From Celeribacter ethanolicus (GTDB lineage: Bacteria > Pseudomonadota > Alphaproteobacteria > Rhodobacterales > Rhodobacteraceae): 64,000 nt of DNA. The notes beneath the pieces were generated by a model. That model saw only the letters and a program-made list of their open reading frames with translations, was not told the DNA's origin and made no database searches. The position numbers and the translations under genes were made by a program. Shown in pieces: positions 8,469 to 17,514 of this stretch (positions are counted from its first letter, which is position 1; each line of letters starts with the position of its first letter). The DNA is taken from contig NZ_LRUC01000018.1 of the NCBI RefSeq assembly GCF_001550095.1, positions 1 through 64,000 of the forward strand, in the 5' to 3' direction.

Positions 8469-9784
8469 AAACGGGTGCTGATGCTGAACCCGAAGGCTTG
8501 GGTCTCGTCCCCGTCTTCCTGTTCCAGTGGCTTGGCCAGATAAAGCGACACGGGCGTGTTTCCGACATCGAGCGTCAGGGTCAGCCCCACACTCGTGCGC
8601 CGATGCCAACCGTCGTCGATGCCTCCCGACAGGGTATTGTCCAGCCCCCAGGCCGCCCCGCTGTCGAGGAAGACGCCGCCGCGCAGAGGGGCATTCCAGA
8701 CATCGCCGAATTCCTGTTGCAGCTCCAGAGACCCGACAAAGAACTGATTGCCGCCTAGGGCATCGCCGCTGTCGCGCGGCCCGATCCCGCGCGGCGCAAA
8801 GCCGCGAAAGGTGTTCGCGCCGGGGAAATAGCGGTCGATCCCCCGCGTGTCATTGTCGTCCAGCCCATGAACCTTGCCGCCGTTCAGCCCGACCAGAAGG
8901 CTCAACCCGTCCGCGAGCGGCAGCGTGGCATTGGCCTGAACCCGGGTGTCGAACAGGCGCTCATCGGAACCGTAATTCCAGAGGTACTGGTCGAGCCGAA
9001 GGCGATAGGCCCCCTGCCCGCCGAAGATCGGCTCACCGTAGGACAGCGACATATGCAGGAAAGGCTCGGAAATGCTGTCCGTCTCCTCCTGAACCAATAG
9101 CGCGCTCGCCCCGGCCTCGACATCGAAAAGCCGATAGTCGCGATAGCCGATCCCGGTCTCGATCCGAAGCGCATCCGATGGCGTCCAGGCGACAAAGACC
9201 TCGCCCAGGATTTGCTCCTGCGTGTAGCTGACATCGTCATACTCGCGCCGCATCGCCGAGAAGCGCAGCCCCAGATCGGTGTGAGCGTCAAAAGCATCCG
9301 CACGATAGAGCGCACCGGAAATCCGCTCCACCTCGTCATTGTAATCGAGGCTCAGCGTCGCGAAGGTTTTCGGCAGGAAATTGTACTGCTCGAAAGCGAG
9401 GCTCCCCAGAAGCCCGTCCTGCGAGTCGTAAGCCAGCATGGCTTCGATCTTGCCCGGACGAGTGTTGAGTTCCTGCACCTCGATCACCAGCGTCTGCGCC
9501 TCGGTATAAAGGCGCACAGTTTCGAACACCCCGGTCGACATCAGACAGCCCTCGATGGCACGCAACTCAAGCGCGGAATAGGCCACCCCGGCCTCAACGC
9601 CACAGGTGGCCTGAATGTCGTCGGCGGGAATGAATTCCGCCCCCCGCACCTCGACGACCTGAGCCACGTTCGACCAGGCCGGCAGGCCGGACAACACGGT
9701 GCCGCTGAGCACCGCGCAGCAGGTGGCAAGCGCACCGAAAGAACCGGGACGGCCAAAGCGAAGGCCTTGTTTGAACTGCAACAC
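8465..9784 (-). CDS. Omp85/BamA-family outer-membrane protein in a T1SS operon
   Basis: The product has 439 residues. It has a long signal peptide ending near ALPAWS/NVA, a single POTRA-like domain (about 41-112, VVEVRGAEFIPADDI...) and a beta-barrel ending in Phe (STRF). The barrel contains the Omp85 L6 signature (TFRGFAPRG near residue 323) and a nearby LGGNQFF, as in BamA/TamA surface-antigen domains. BamA has five POTRAs and TamA three, so this is a short member, closer in size to patatin-linked or stand-alone forms. It is the last gene of the operon TolC-ABC-HlyD, 37 bases after hlyD. I infer insertion or display of secreted material at the outer membrane. Its presence in a T1SS operon is unusual. 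Confidence 0.8.
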   Translation of the reverse strand: MLQFKQGLRFGRPGSFGALATCCAVLSGTVLSGLPAWSNVAQVVEVRGAEFIPADDIQATCGVEAGVAYSALELRAIEGCLMSTGVFETVRLYTEAQTLVIEVQELNTRPGKIEAMLAYDSQDGLLGSLAFEQYNFLPKTFATLSLDYNDEVERISGALYRADAFDAHTDLGLRFSAMRREYDDVSYTQEQILGEVFVAWTPSDALRIETGIGYRDYRLFDVEAGASALLVQEETDSISEPFLHMSLSYGEPIFGGQGAYRLRLDQYLWNYGSDERLFDTRVQANATLPLADGLSLLVGLNGGKVHGLDDNDTRGIDRYFPGANTFRGFAPRGIGPRDSGDALGGNQFFVGSLELQQEFGDVWNAPLRGGVFLDSGAAWGLDNTLSGGIDDGWHRRTSVGLTLTLDVGNTPVSLYLAKPLEQEDGDETQAFGFSISTRF

Positions 9785-9821
9785 GTTGGGAACTCTCTTC
9801 GTCAGATGTCAGGAATGGCGC

Positions 9822-11000
9822 TTATCGCAGACGCGCCTTGATCAGAGGACGGGTCAAATAGCTCAGAACCGAGCGCTTGCCGCTTTCAATGTCCACCTGC
9901 GCGAGCATGCCGGGGCGGATGGCGTAGTGCTCGCCGTAGCGTTCGAGATAACTGCGTTCTGTCCGCACCATGACCCGGTAGAAATCCTGCGGCCCCTGCG
10001 CGGTGTCTTCTTCCACCGTGTCCTCGGAAATTTGCGTCACCGTGCCACGCAAATCGCCATAGGTGGAAAAATCATAGGCGGTGATCTTCACGCTCGCGGG
10101 CATGCCCGGCGCCACGAAGGCGACATCCCGTGGCAGAACCTTGGTCTCGATCAGAAGCTGATCGTCCGTGGGCGTGATCTCCATGATCGGTTCGCCCGGT
10201 TTGATCACGCCGCCCAGCGTGGTGACCTCGATATTGTTCACCCGCCCGGCCACCGGAGAACGCAGTTCCGTGCGCTGATATTCATCGCGTTTCTGAACCA
10301 GATCCTGTTCCAGAGACATCAGCTTGGCGCGCCGCTGTGCCAGATCCTTGTAAGCGTCCTGCACATAGACATTGCGGGTCTCGTTGATCTTGCCGTCCAG
10401 CTCCGCGAATTTCTGTTCGAGCTGCAAAAGGTCGATGCGGCTGACCGCCCCCTGCGCCGTGAGCGGGCTGGTGATGTCGATCTGTTGCCGGATCGTCGCC
10501 CGTTCCGCCTCAAGCGCCGAAAGAGACGCCTCCAGCTTGGTGCGCCGCGCCTCGAACAGGCGCAATTCGGTCGCCTCCGCCTCATTCGGGTCGTCCCCGA
10601 AATCGAGCACCGGACGTTCCAGCACCTCCGCCTCCAGACGCGCCACTTCGGCACTCAGGGCGACGATTTCCGATTGGGTGGCAAGAAAGGCGGACTCGGA
10701 ACGCGTCGGGTCAAGCCGCACCAGAACCTGCCCTTCATCGACGATGTCCCCTTCCTGCACCAGAAGCTCGGCGAGGATACCGCCTTCGAGGCTCTGAATG
10801 GTCTGCATCCGGCGCAGCGGAATGACCCGACCGTCGCCGCGAGTGATTTCGTTGACCTGCGCCAAAGCGGCCCAGCCGATCGCAATCGCAATGGACAGAA
10901 CGATCAGTTTGATCGTAAGCCGGGCCTTTTTCAGCGTCTGACGGCGATAGCTGCCGTCAATGTAGCTGGTTTCGATCAGGTCTGTATGACTGGTGCTCAT
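9822..11000 (-). CDS. T1SS periplasmic adaptor (HlyD/LapC family)
   Basis: The 392-residue membrane-fusion protein joins the ABC exporter to TolC. A short cytoplasmic N-terminus precedes one transmembrane helix (about 26-48, TIKLIVLSIAIAIGWAALA). Next come a lipoyl-like half motif (QSLEGGILAELLVQEGDIV), a long alpha-helical coiled-coil hairpin (about 100-245, rich in Glu/Arg/Leu) and the C-terminal beta domain (SPVAGRVNNI...VKITAYDFSTYG). The length fits the HlyD family. Its ATG overlaps the exporter stop by 4 bp. Confidence 0.92.
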   Translation of the reverse strand: MSTSHTDLIETSYIDGSYRRQTLKKARLTIKLIVLSIAIAIGWAALAQVNEITRGDGRVIPLRRMQTIQSLEGGILAELLVQEGDIVDEGQVLVRLDPTRSESAFLATQSEIVALSAEVARLEAEVLERPVLDFGDDPNEAEATELRLFEARRTKLEASLSALEAERATIRQQIDITSPLTAQGAVSRIDLLQLEQKFAELDGKINETRNVYVQDAYKDLAQRRAKLMSLEQDLVQKRDEYQRTELRSPVAGRVNNIEVTTLGGVIKPGEPIMEITPTDDQLLIETKVLPRDVAFVAPGMPASVKITAYDFSTYGDLRGTVTQISEDTVEEDTAQGPQDFYRVMVRTERSYLERYGEHYAIRPGMLAQVDIESGKRSVLSYLTRPLIKARLR

Positions 11001-13135
11001 GTCACAGCTTTAACCGGATGTTTCTGTACGGAAGTCGCACGGGCGGCATTGAGGATTTTCAAGAGATCGCCATCTCGTGCCACACGGCCCTCCTTGAGGA
11101 CGATCGCCCGCTCGGTCAGGCTCAGCAATTCCCGTTTATGGGTCGAAATGATCGTCGTGCGCCCTTGCAGCCATTCCTTGAGATGCGCAATCACCTTGGC
11201 TTCGGTGACGTGATCGAAGGCGGAGGTGGGCTCATCCAGCAGAACGATCTTCGGGTCCTGCAACAGGATGCGCGCCAGACCGATCGACTGTCTTTGCCCG
11301 CCGGAAACATTGCTGTTGCCGGTGAGTTGCAAATCGAGCCCGCGCACATGGCGGCGCACGAACTCGCCCAGCCCGACGGCATCCAGCGCCTCAAGCAGCT
11401 CGTCATCGCTATGGGTGCCGTGGTCGAGCAGGAGGTTGTCGCGCAGCGTCCCTTGGAACAGGGCCACGCTCTGCGGCAGATAGCCGATCTGGCGGCGCCG
11501 GTCGATCGGGTCGATCTGGCTCATCGCGAGATTGTCCAGAAGAACGCTGCCGGTGGCCGGATCGGTCAGACCGGACAGAAGACGCAGCAGGGTCGATTTG
11601 CCCGCCCCGTTGCCGCCCAGAAGCGCGACATGCTCCCCGGCCTTGATCTCGAGCGCGGGAATGGAGATCACCGGCGGCGCGGAGGGATCGTGACGATAGG
11701 TCACCTCTTCGAGAGCAAACGCCCCCGAGAGGTTCGGCGCACGCACGAAATGGCGGTCGGACGGGCGCTCGACCGGAAGCGACATGATCTTGTCGAGCCC
11801 TTCCATCGCGGCCCGCACATGTTGCCAACGCGCCAGAAGGCCCGAGACCTGCCCCATCGGCGACATGGTGCGGCTCGACAGAAGCGTACAGGCGATGAGC
11901 GAGCCAACGGTCAGTTCCCCGGCACTGATCAGATAAACGCCAGTGATGATCACCCCGGCATAGGCGACTTTTTGCACCGCGCTGACCATGTTGGTCATCA
12001 GCGAGGTGATCTCGCGGGTGCGCACGGCGGTGGTCGCCATGGTGGCCGTCAACTGCGCATGGGCGCGTTGCAACCGGCCCTCGGCGCGCGCGGCCTTGAC
12101 GGTTTCGAGGTTCGAGATGGTTTCCAGCAACAGTCCGTTGAGCGCCGCCCCTTCACGGGTATTTTCGCGCGAGGCTGCCGCCAGACGTTTTTGCAGGAAA
12201 ATCCCCGGCAGAACGGTCAGGATGACACCGGCCAGAACGACAAGGGCAATCGGCCCGCCGATGAAGGCGATGATGCCGACAAAGATCAGCACGAAAGGCA
12301 GATCGCAGATCGCGGTCACGGTGGAGGAGGTGAAAAACTCCCGCACCGTCGCGAAATCACGCACCTGATTGGCAAAGACGCCAGACGAGCCGGGCTGATG
12401 CGCCAGACGCATATTGGCGACCTTGTTGAACAATTGCGCCGAGAGCCGCAGATCGAGATCACGCCCGGACACGTCGACCAGAGAGGCGCGCACGATCCGA
12501 AGCGCCACTTCGAGCACAATGGCGATGCCGACGCCGCTGGCGAGAATCCACAGCGTGTCGAAGGCGTTGTTCGGCACCACCCGGTCGTAGACCTGCATGG
12601 AAAACAGCGCCGTCGCGATCGCCAGAATATTGGCCGCCAGAGAGGCCAGCATCACATCGCGGTACACCCACCAGTTTTCCATCACCGGGCCGAAAATCCA
12701 GTGACGCCCGTCCTTCTTCTTCTGGTCCAGTCGATTGGACACGATATCGAGCGGCTTCGAGATCAGGATGCGCCCGTCAAAACGCTCTTCGAGCGTCGCC
12801 CGATCCCAGATCGCGCGCCCACCGCCGGCTTCCGGCAGGATGACCTTGGCCTCGGTGTCGGACAGGGCCTCAAGGACGACAATGTGCCCCTCTTTCAGAA
12901 ACAGCAGAACCGGCAGGCTGTGTGTCGGGAAGGCACTGAGGCTTTCACGGCTGATCCGGCAGCTCATATTGGCGCGCCGCAGCGCGCTCGGCGCCAGATC
13001 GGGGCTCATACGCTCCCCGGCCTTCGCCGGCAGACCGTCGGTGAGTTGCGCCAGAGATGTGGAAACGCCCTGAACCCGGCATAGCTCGATCAACCCGAGG
13101 GCAAGTGGGTCTGATATGAATTGTTCTTGTTTCAA
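10997..13135 (-). CDS. T1SS ABC exporter with degenerate C39-like domain (LapB-like)
   Basis: The 712-residue fused permease/ATPase powers type I secretion across the inner membrane. Residues about 1-135 form a C39 peptidase-like domain lacking the catalytic Cys, as in LapB/LssB exporters of large adhesins that bind rather than cleave substrate. About 155-440 is the six-helix membrane domain. The C-terminal ATPase has Walker A GGNGAGKST (about 510), signature VSGGQRQ (about 609), Walker B VLLDEPTS (about 630) and a downstream STHK switch. It lies 22 bases after tolC and overlaps hlyD by 4 bp. The LapB-like architecture supports the flanking giant repeat proteins as cargo. Confidence 0.92.
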   Translation of the reverse strand: MKQEQFISDPLALGLIELCRVQGVSTSLAQLTDGLPAKAGERMSPDLAPSALRRANMSCRISRESLSAFPTHSLPVLLFLKEGHIVVLEALSDTEAKVILPEAGGGRAIWDRATLEERFDGRILISKPLDIVSNRLDQKKKDGRHWIFGPVMENWWVYRDVMLASLAANILAIATALFSMQVYDRVVPNNAFDTLWILASGVGIAIVLEVALRIVRASLVDVSGRDLDLRLSAQLFNKVANMRLAHQPGSSGVFANQVRDFATVREFFTSSTVTAICDLPFVLIFVGIIAFIGGPIALVVLAGVILTVLPGIFLQKRLAAASRENTREGAALNGLLLETISNLETVKAARAEGRLQRAHAQLTATMATTAVRTREITSLMTNMVSAVQKVAYAGVIITGVYLISAGELTVGSLIACTLLSSRTMSPMGQVSGLLARWQHVRAAMEGLDKIMSLPVERPSDRHFVRAPNLSGAFALEEVTYRHDPSAPPVISIPALEIKAGEHVALLGGNGAGKSTLLRLLSGLTDPATGSVLLDNLAMSQIDPIDRRRQIGYLPQSVALFQGTLRDNLLLDHGTHSDDELLEALDAVGLGEFVRRHVRGLDLQLTGNSNVSGGQRQSIGLARILLQDPKIVLLDEPTSAFDHVTEAKVIAHLKEWLQGRTTIISTHKRELLSLTERAIVLKEGRVARDGDLLKILNAARATSVQKHPVKAVT

Positions 13136-13157
13136 AGGTCCAATCCTCTCCCAGCCC

Positions 13158-14447
13158 TCATTGTCCGACCGATGACGACAGGATCAATGTCCCCAGCACA
13201 CCAAGGTCGCGCGCGGTCTCGTATTCCGTGCGTTTGCGTTCATCATAACTGTCGATCTGTTCAATCTCGGCATCGTAGAGATCGCGCCCCGTGGTCAGCA
13301 GATCAATCAATTCGCGCTGACCGCCGATGAACTGCTGTTCATAGGTGTCGAGGACCCGCTGGGATTCCGTCAGTTGCGCTGCGCGGGACATTTCGCTCCG
13401 ACGCAGCATCTCAAGGCTGACCAGCGCGGTGGTCGCGGCATTGGTCAGATCCTTCTCGACCCCGCTCATCGTCGACTGGGCCGCGGCCAGCTCCAGTTCC
13501 GCCGCCTGAACTTCGCGCCGCCCCAGACCGCTCGAACTCAGATTCATGCTGGTCGCAATCCCGACCGCCGTGCGGCTGTTGCCACCATCGAGATCGACAC
13601 GCCCCTGCGCCTGAAGCGAGATCGTCGGGAAACGCGCGGCTTTTGCGGTCTCGACACCGGCTTCGGCCTCATCCGCCGCAGCGCGGGCGGCAATATAATC
13701 AGGGGAAATACGCACGGCTGTCTTCAGTCGCGCGGGGTCCTTGTAAATCTCCGCGAAACCGAGCGCGGGAATGTCGGCGACCCCGCCGGGATCGCGCCCG
13801 ATGAGATAGGCGAGCTGCGACAGCGCCATCTGACGGTTGGCGACAAGCTGTGCCATCTGATCTTCGGCGCGGACAATCTCCAGACGCGCGCGCGCAACCT
13901 CCGCCGCATCGCTCACACCTGCGCGGGCCCGATCTTCGGCCTGTTTGGCGATCCGGCGCGCAAAAGACAGGTAGTCGCGGGTGCGCGCGATCTTGCGGTC
14001 CATCACCTCGACATCGAGGAAATAGCCCGCCAGGTTGAATGTCAGATCCTCGACCGCCATTTTCAGATCGGAAATCGCCTGAACCCGGACATGAGACGCG
14101 GCCTTGATCTCACTGCGGATCAGCCCCCAGTCGAACAGAACCTGCGTGACAGTGAGCGAAACGCCCGCCCCATCGCCATCGGTCGTGCTGCTCTCCGCCG
14201 AGAGGCTGATCGAAGGGAAATATGCGTCTCGCGCAGCCTGAATCTCGATGGTCCTGCGGCTGACCTGCTGACGCAGCGCATTCACTTGCGGGTCCTGTTC
14301 GGTCGCGATCAGGGTGGCTTCCTGAAGCGACATCTGTGCGAAAGACCCCGCGCTCGACATCAACAGAACAGTCGACGATGCAAGCACACCGAGCGCAATG
14401 CGCAAGCGAAAGGAACGGAACATCCGGGAACTGCTATCTCGTTTCAT
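13158..14447 (-). CDS. TolC-family outer-membrane channel of the T1SS
   Basis: The product has 429 residues. The signal peptide ends about residue 37 (MSSAGSFAQ). Two OEP repeats follow, with the typical start MSLQEATLIATEQDPQVNA and long amphipathic coiled-coil helices. The length is normal for the LapE/AggA branch. It provides the outer-membrane exit duct for the adjacent exporter and adaptor. Its ATG overlaps the stop of the upstream 224-residue gene by 4 bp (ATGA), indicating translational coupling. Confidence 0.9.
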   Translation of the reverse strand: MKRDSSSRMFRSFRLRIALGVLASSTVLLMSSAGSFAQMSLQEATLIATEQDPQVNALRQQVSRRTIEIQAARDAYFPSISLSAESSTTDGDGAGVSLTVTQVLFDWGLIRSEIKAASHVRVQAISDLKMAVEDLTFNLAGYFLDVEVMDRKIARTRDYLSFARRIAKQAEDRARAGVSDAAEVARARLEIVRAEDQMAQLVANRQMALSQLAYLIGRDPGGVADIPALGFAEIYKDPARLKTAVRISPDYIAARAAADEAEAGVETAKAARFPTISLQAQGRVDLDGGNSRTAVGIATSMNLSSSGLGRREVQAAELELAAAQSTMSGVEKDLTNAATTALVSLEMLRRSEMSRAAQLTESQRVLDTYEQQFIGGQRELIDLLTTGRDLYDAEIEQIDSYDERKRTEYETARDLGVLGTLILSSSVGQ

Positions 14448-15118
14448 AAGGTATTTTCCGCGAACAGATCAGACAGCAGGTCGGAACCGGCATCCGTGAG
14501 ATTGCCAAACAAAACATTGATTTCAGGTGATGTTTCGACATCCGCCTCGCCAAGCGCGACAGCGTCCTCATCGGCATCAATCGCCATCAGGCGCTCCTCA
14601 AGCTCGCTTGCCGCAAGCGCATCGACAGCCGCGCTCTTCGGGCTGCCGCCCTGCGAGGAGCTGTCGTCGAAAAAGTCCACGGCGCTCGATGTCGCCAGGC
14701 CGGCCAATCCGGCCCCCACCAGCAAAAGCGGATCGGTGCCCTCGTGCGCGATCCCCTCGCCCGCCTCCGATGGCGCCTGAGGCGCGTCAGACACCGACAT
14801 TTCGCTTGCGACATCAGCACCTGCCTGCAACTCGGGCTCGGGGGCCATCAGTCCGGTCACCAGGACATCTCCGGCCTGAGTGACCAGACGGCTGTAATCT
14901 CCGTTCTCGCCCATGACAAAGAAATCGTCGACGTAGAGAGAGTCTCCCGAAGCGAATTCGACCGTCAGATCCGTGCCGATTTTTTCATATCCGGAAATAT
15001 CTTGTGCGGATACCGACAGAAAGAGTTGCTGCGGCACCTCAAGAGAAAGGTGTGACGCGACCTGTCGCTGGGCTTCCCCTTCATCGCCATAACTGCGCAA
15101 CACAACCTCAACGGGCAT
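14444..15118 (-). CDS. Stand-alone BapA-type N-terminal module, first gene of the T1SS operon
   Basis: The product has 224 residues. Residues about 25-90 match the N-terminal module of the two large repeat proteins (ISGYEKIGTDLTVEFASGDSLYVDDFFVMGENGDYSRLV against RY..GDDL...L..G....V.DFY). An acidic Ala/Asp/Glu tail with a short hydrophobic Ala/Gly stretch (PLLLVGAGLAGLATSS) follows, and no repeats are present. Its place at the head of the operon, coupled to tolC, suggests a function in secretion or retention rather than adhesion: it might occupy the channel, act as chaperone or compete for the retention site. An AAAAGGTATATCT box lies 70 bases upstream. Confidence 0.65.
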   Translation of the reverse strand: MPVEVVLRSYGDEGEAQRQVASHLSLEVPQQLFLSVSAQDISGYEKIGTDLTVEFASGDSLYVDDFFVMGENGDYSRLVTQAGDVLVTGLMAPEPELQAGADVASEMSVSDAPQAPSEAGEGIAHEGTDPLLLVGAGLAGLATSSAVDFFDDSSSQGGSPKSAAVDALAASELEERLMAIDADEDAVALGEADVETSPEINVLFGNLTDAGSDLLSDLFAENTL

Positions 15119-15364
15119 CTATTTCTCCGTCCCCCAGAATTTCAACGCCACACCCAATCCTCGACCCCGCATCCATGCGGCACAAATAAAAGGTATATCT
15201 TGGAATCATCTATTAACAGCTTTCCGCCACTTTTGGGATAGGAAAACTATTCTAAAGAATGGAATACAAACACCTTGTATAGAGTGGCATAAAAACCCCA
15301 CCGAAGGCAACACGATAAGAGCTATGCGAACTATATTCCCATACGTAAGTTTAACTCAGAGCCC
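15119..15364. promoter_or_regulatory. AT-rich promoter region of the T1SS operon
   Basis: This gap separates the third repeat protein from the secretion operon, both leftward. Positions 15188-15200 read AAAAGGTATATCT (TATACC on the gene strand), similar in place to the other locus boxes. No terminator with a T-run and no small gene is evident. Confidence 0.35.
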
Positions 15365-17266
15365 TCAAACGTCTCCCTCATCACCGACGCCAAGCCCCGA
15401 GAGCAAACTGTCGCCATCGCCGAAGAGCGCGCCAAGCGCCTCTTCCACAACCGCGTCCCCCAGAATGCCGTCGGAACCGCCATCACCAGCCCCCTCATCC
15501 CCATCGAGAAGCGCTCCAAATTCACTATCCGCACCGAGAATGTCCCCCATGCCGAGCCCAAGGATGTCGCTCAACAGGCCGTCAACCTCCGGGTCGTATT
15601 CCACAGCCGGACCGTGAGTGTCTGTCGGATCAATGATGCCACCATCGACAAGCATCCCTGCAAGGCTTTCAATCCCGGCGAGCCCGGCAAAGAGATCGTC
15701 AACGACACCCCCTGCCCCCACGGCTGCGTCATCGAGCGCAAGGCCGAAGGGATCGTCGTCCCCCAGAAGCCCGGCCAGAAGCGGGTCCTCCGCTCCCGGA
15801 TCGCCCTCGACGGCACCCCCACCAAGCAAGCCATCCAGAAAGCCGTCATCGCCGTCCACCAGATCGGAAACGCCGTCACCAACGGCATCCACCGCCTCCC
15901 CGACCCCCGTGACAACAGCTTCCACGGCCTCGGGTACAGCCTCGACAGCCTCGTCGACCGGGCTCGCGATCTCGGCCGTTTCACTGGCAAGGACTTCGTC
16001 CTCAACGGCGGCGGTGTCTTCACTGCCTCCAAGCAGACCGCCCAAGAGACTGTTTCCACCCAAAAGCGTTCCGACCAGCCCATCCTCTCCGAGCAAGGTC
16101 CCGACAAGGCCGTCCGAGCCAAGCAACGGATCGAGAAGCGGCACATCATCGACCAACTCGTCGAGAAGACCGTCTTCACCGACGATTTCATCGAGCACGC
16201 CCGCCACAAGGCCGTCCTCCCCCACCAACCCGGCGACGACACCGTCTTCACCAAGCAGCGGATCAAGAAGGCCCGTCAAAAGACCATCATCGCCAAGGAG
16301 ATCGCCCACAAGAGGAACGTCTCCGAGCAGATCGTCCAGAATGCTGTCATCGCCGAAGAGCCCGCCCAACAGACCATCGTCCCCGACGAGAACCTCGACC
16401 AGAGCGTCGAGCAGCCCATCTTCTCCGGCAAGGCTTTCCAGCAGTCCGCCCTCGCCCACCAGTGAATCCAGAACGCCATCCTGACCGAGCAGACCGGACA
16501 AAAGCCCTTCGTCGCCGACAAGACCGCCAAGCAACCCATCCTCGCCCAGGAGACCGCCGAGAAGACCATCTTCGCCAAGAAGCGCGTCGAGCAGATCGTC
16601 GATGAACCCCTCATCGCCCAGCAGACTGTCCAGCAAACCGTCTTCGCCGACAATGCCGTCCAGCAACCCGCCCACGACACCGTCATCCGCCGTAAGACTG
16701 TCCAGCAGATCGACACCCTCTTCCGTGGCAGTCTGCGTCAAGGATGTGACCGCGGTCAGGGTGGACGCCACCCCGTCTTCGCTGGCATCTTCCGGCAAAG
16801 AGGTCGCGACGGGAATGTCGGCGGCCGTTTTGATCGCGCCTCCGGACAGCGCAACACCATCTGCCGCCGCATCCAGAACATCCGCCAGACTCGCTTCATC
16901 GAACAAGTCGCTCTCGAAGCCCGCCACCAGCGCCCCGTCGCTCAAATCGGACAGGACACGAACACCGTCTTCCACGGTGACGTCAGAGGCGAACAGTGGC
17001 GACACGCCCCCCTGATCGGTGGAAAAGATCACTGCATTGGACGCGCCAGCCCCGGTCGCGACAGGGGCCGCCTGAGCCCCAAGCCCGCCGGACTGCGCAG
17101 CCAGGCCCATGCCGATCGCACTGGCCGCGACAGAAAAGCCGGTTTGCCCGGAACCATTCGAGGAAGAAACGCTCGAAGCGCTCGGAATGGATGCGCTGAA
17201 ACTGGAGGCGATATCACCTGCCCCCTTGCGCACCCCAACGTCGCTCGCAGTCTTATCCTTCGCCAC
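15365..17266 (-). CDS. Third Gly-Leu-Asp repeat protein, different N-terminus
   Basis: The product has 633 residues. The first 170 are Ser/Ala/Gly-rich and lack the RY..GDDL module of the two paralogues. From about 185 to 440 there are GLLGGLLGEDGLL/LDSLLGDEG-type repeats like theirs. A Val/Glu/Ala-rich segment (AVEAVPEAVEAVVTGVGEAVDAV) and a second acidic Gly-Leu region follow, ending LGVGDEGDV. No Sec signal or RTX nonapeptides are seen. It is encoded directly upstream of the T1SS operon on the same strand, so it is the best positional candidate for a dedicated substrate. Function unrecognised. Confidence 0.65.
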   Translation of the reverse strand: MAKDKTASDVGVRKGAGDIASSFSASIPSASSVSSSNGSGQTGFSVAASAIGMGLAAQSGGLGAQAAPVATGAGASNAVIFSTDQGGVSPLFASDVTVEDGVRVLSDLSDGALVAGFESDLFDEASLADVLDAAADGVALSGGAIKTAADIPVATSLPEDASEDGVASTLTAVTSLTQTATEEGVDLLDSLTADDGVVGGLLDGIVGEDGLLDSLLGDEGFIDDLLDALLGEDGLLGGLLGEDGLLGGLVGDEGLLSGLLGQDGVLDSLVGEGGLLESLAGEDGLLDALVEVLVGDDGLLGGLFGDDSILDDLLGDVPLVGDLLGDDGLLTGLLDPLLGEDGVVAGLVGEDGLVAGVLDEIVGEDGLLDELVDDVPLLDPLLGSDGLVGTLLGEDGLVGTLLGGNSLLGGLLGGSEDTAAVEDEVLASETAEIASPVDEAVEAVPEAVEAVVTGVGEAVDAVGDGVSDLVDGDDGFLDGLLGGGAVEGDPGAEDPLLAGLLGDDDPFGLALDDAAVGAGGVVDDLFAGLAGIESLAGMLVDGGIIDPTDTHGPAVEYDPEVDGLLSDILGLGMGDILGADSEFGALLDGDEGAGDGGSDGILGDAVVEEALGALFGDGDSLLSGLGVGDEGDV

Positions 17267-17514
17267 TCTCTAGGCTCTCCATGCTAAGTGATCGCATCTT
17301 GTCGCACTCACGACGAAGACAAGACCGGGCCTACGCGCAATTGCACACCACGAACGAATCCGAAAGCGGCAAACGCAGACCTATTACCACCGATAGTATG
17401 TATAAATCTATCCCTTTGCAACATCATGCTCGACCAGAGCATATCCAGACCACAAGCGCATAAAGCTTAGTGCCTTTCGAGAAAACAGACGAAGAGCCGA
17501 AAACGTCATCTTTA
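17267..17514. promoter_or_regulatory. Upstream region of the third repeat protein
   Basis: On the gene strand the segment around 17392-17404 reads TATACATACTATC, a weaker relative of the boxes elsewhere in the locus, about 126 bases before the ATG. No other gene is supported here. Confidence 0.3.

Noticed and set aside
15614-16484. Rightward open frames opposite the third repeat protein
   Set aside because: Same repeat-shadow effect; no start signals and no domain.
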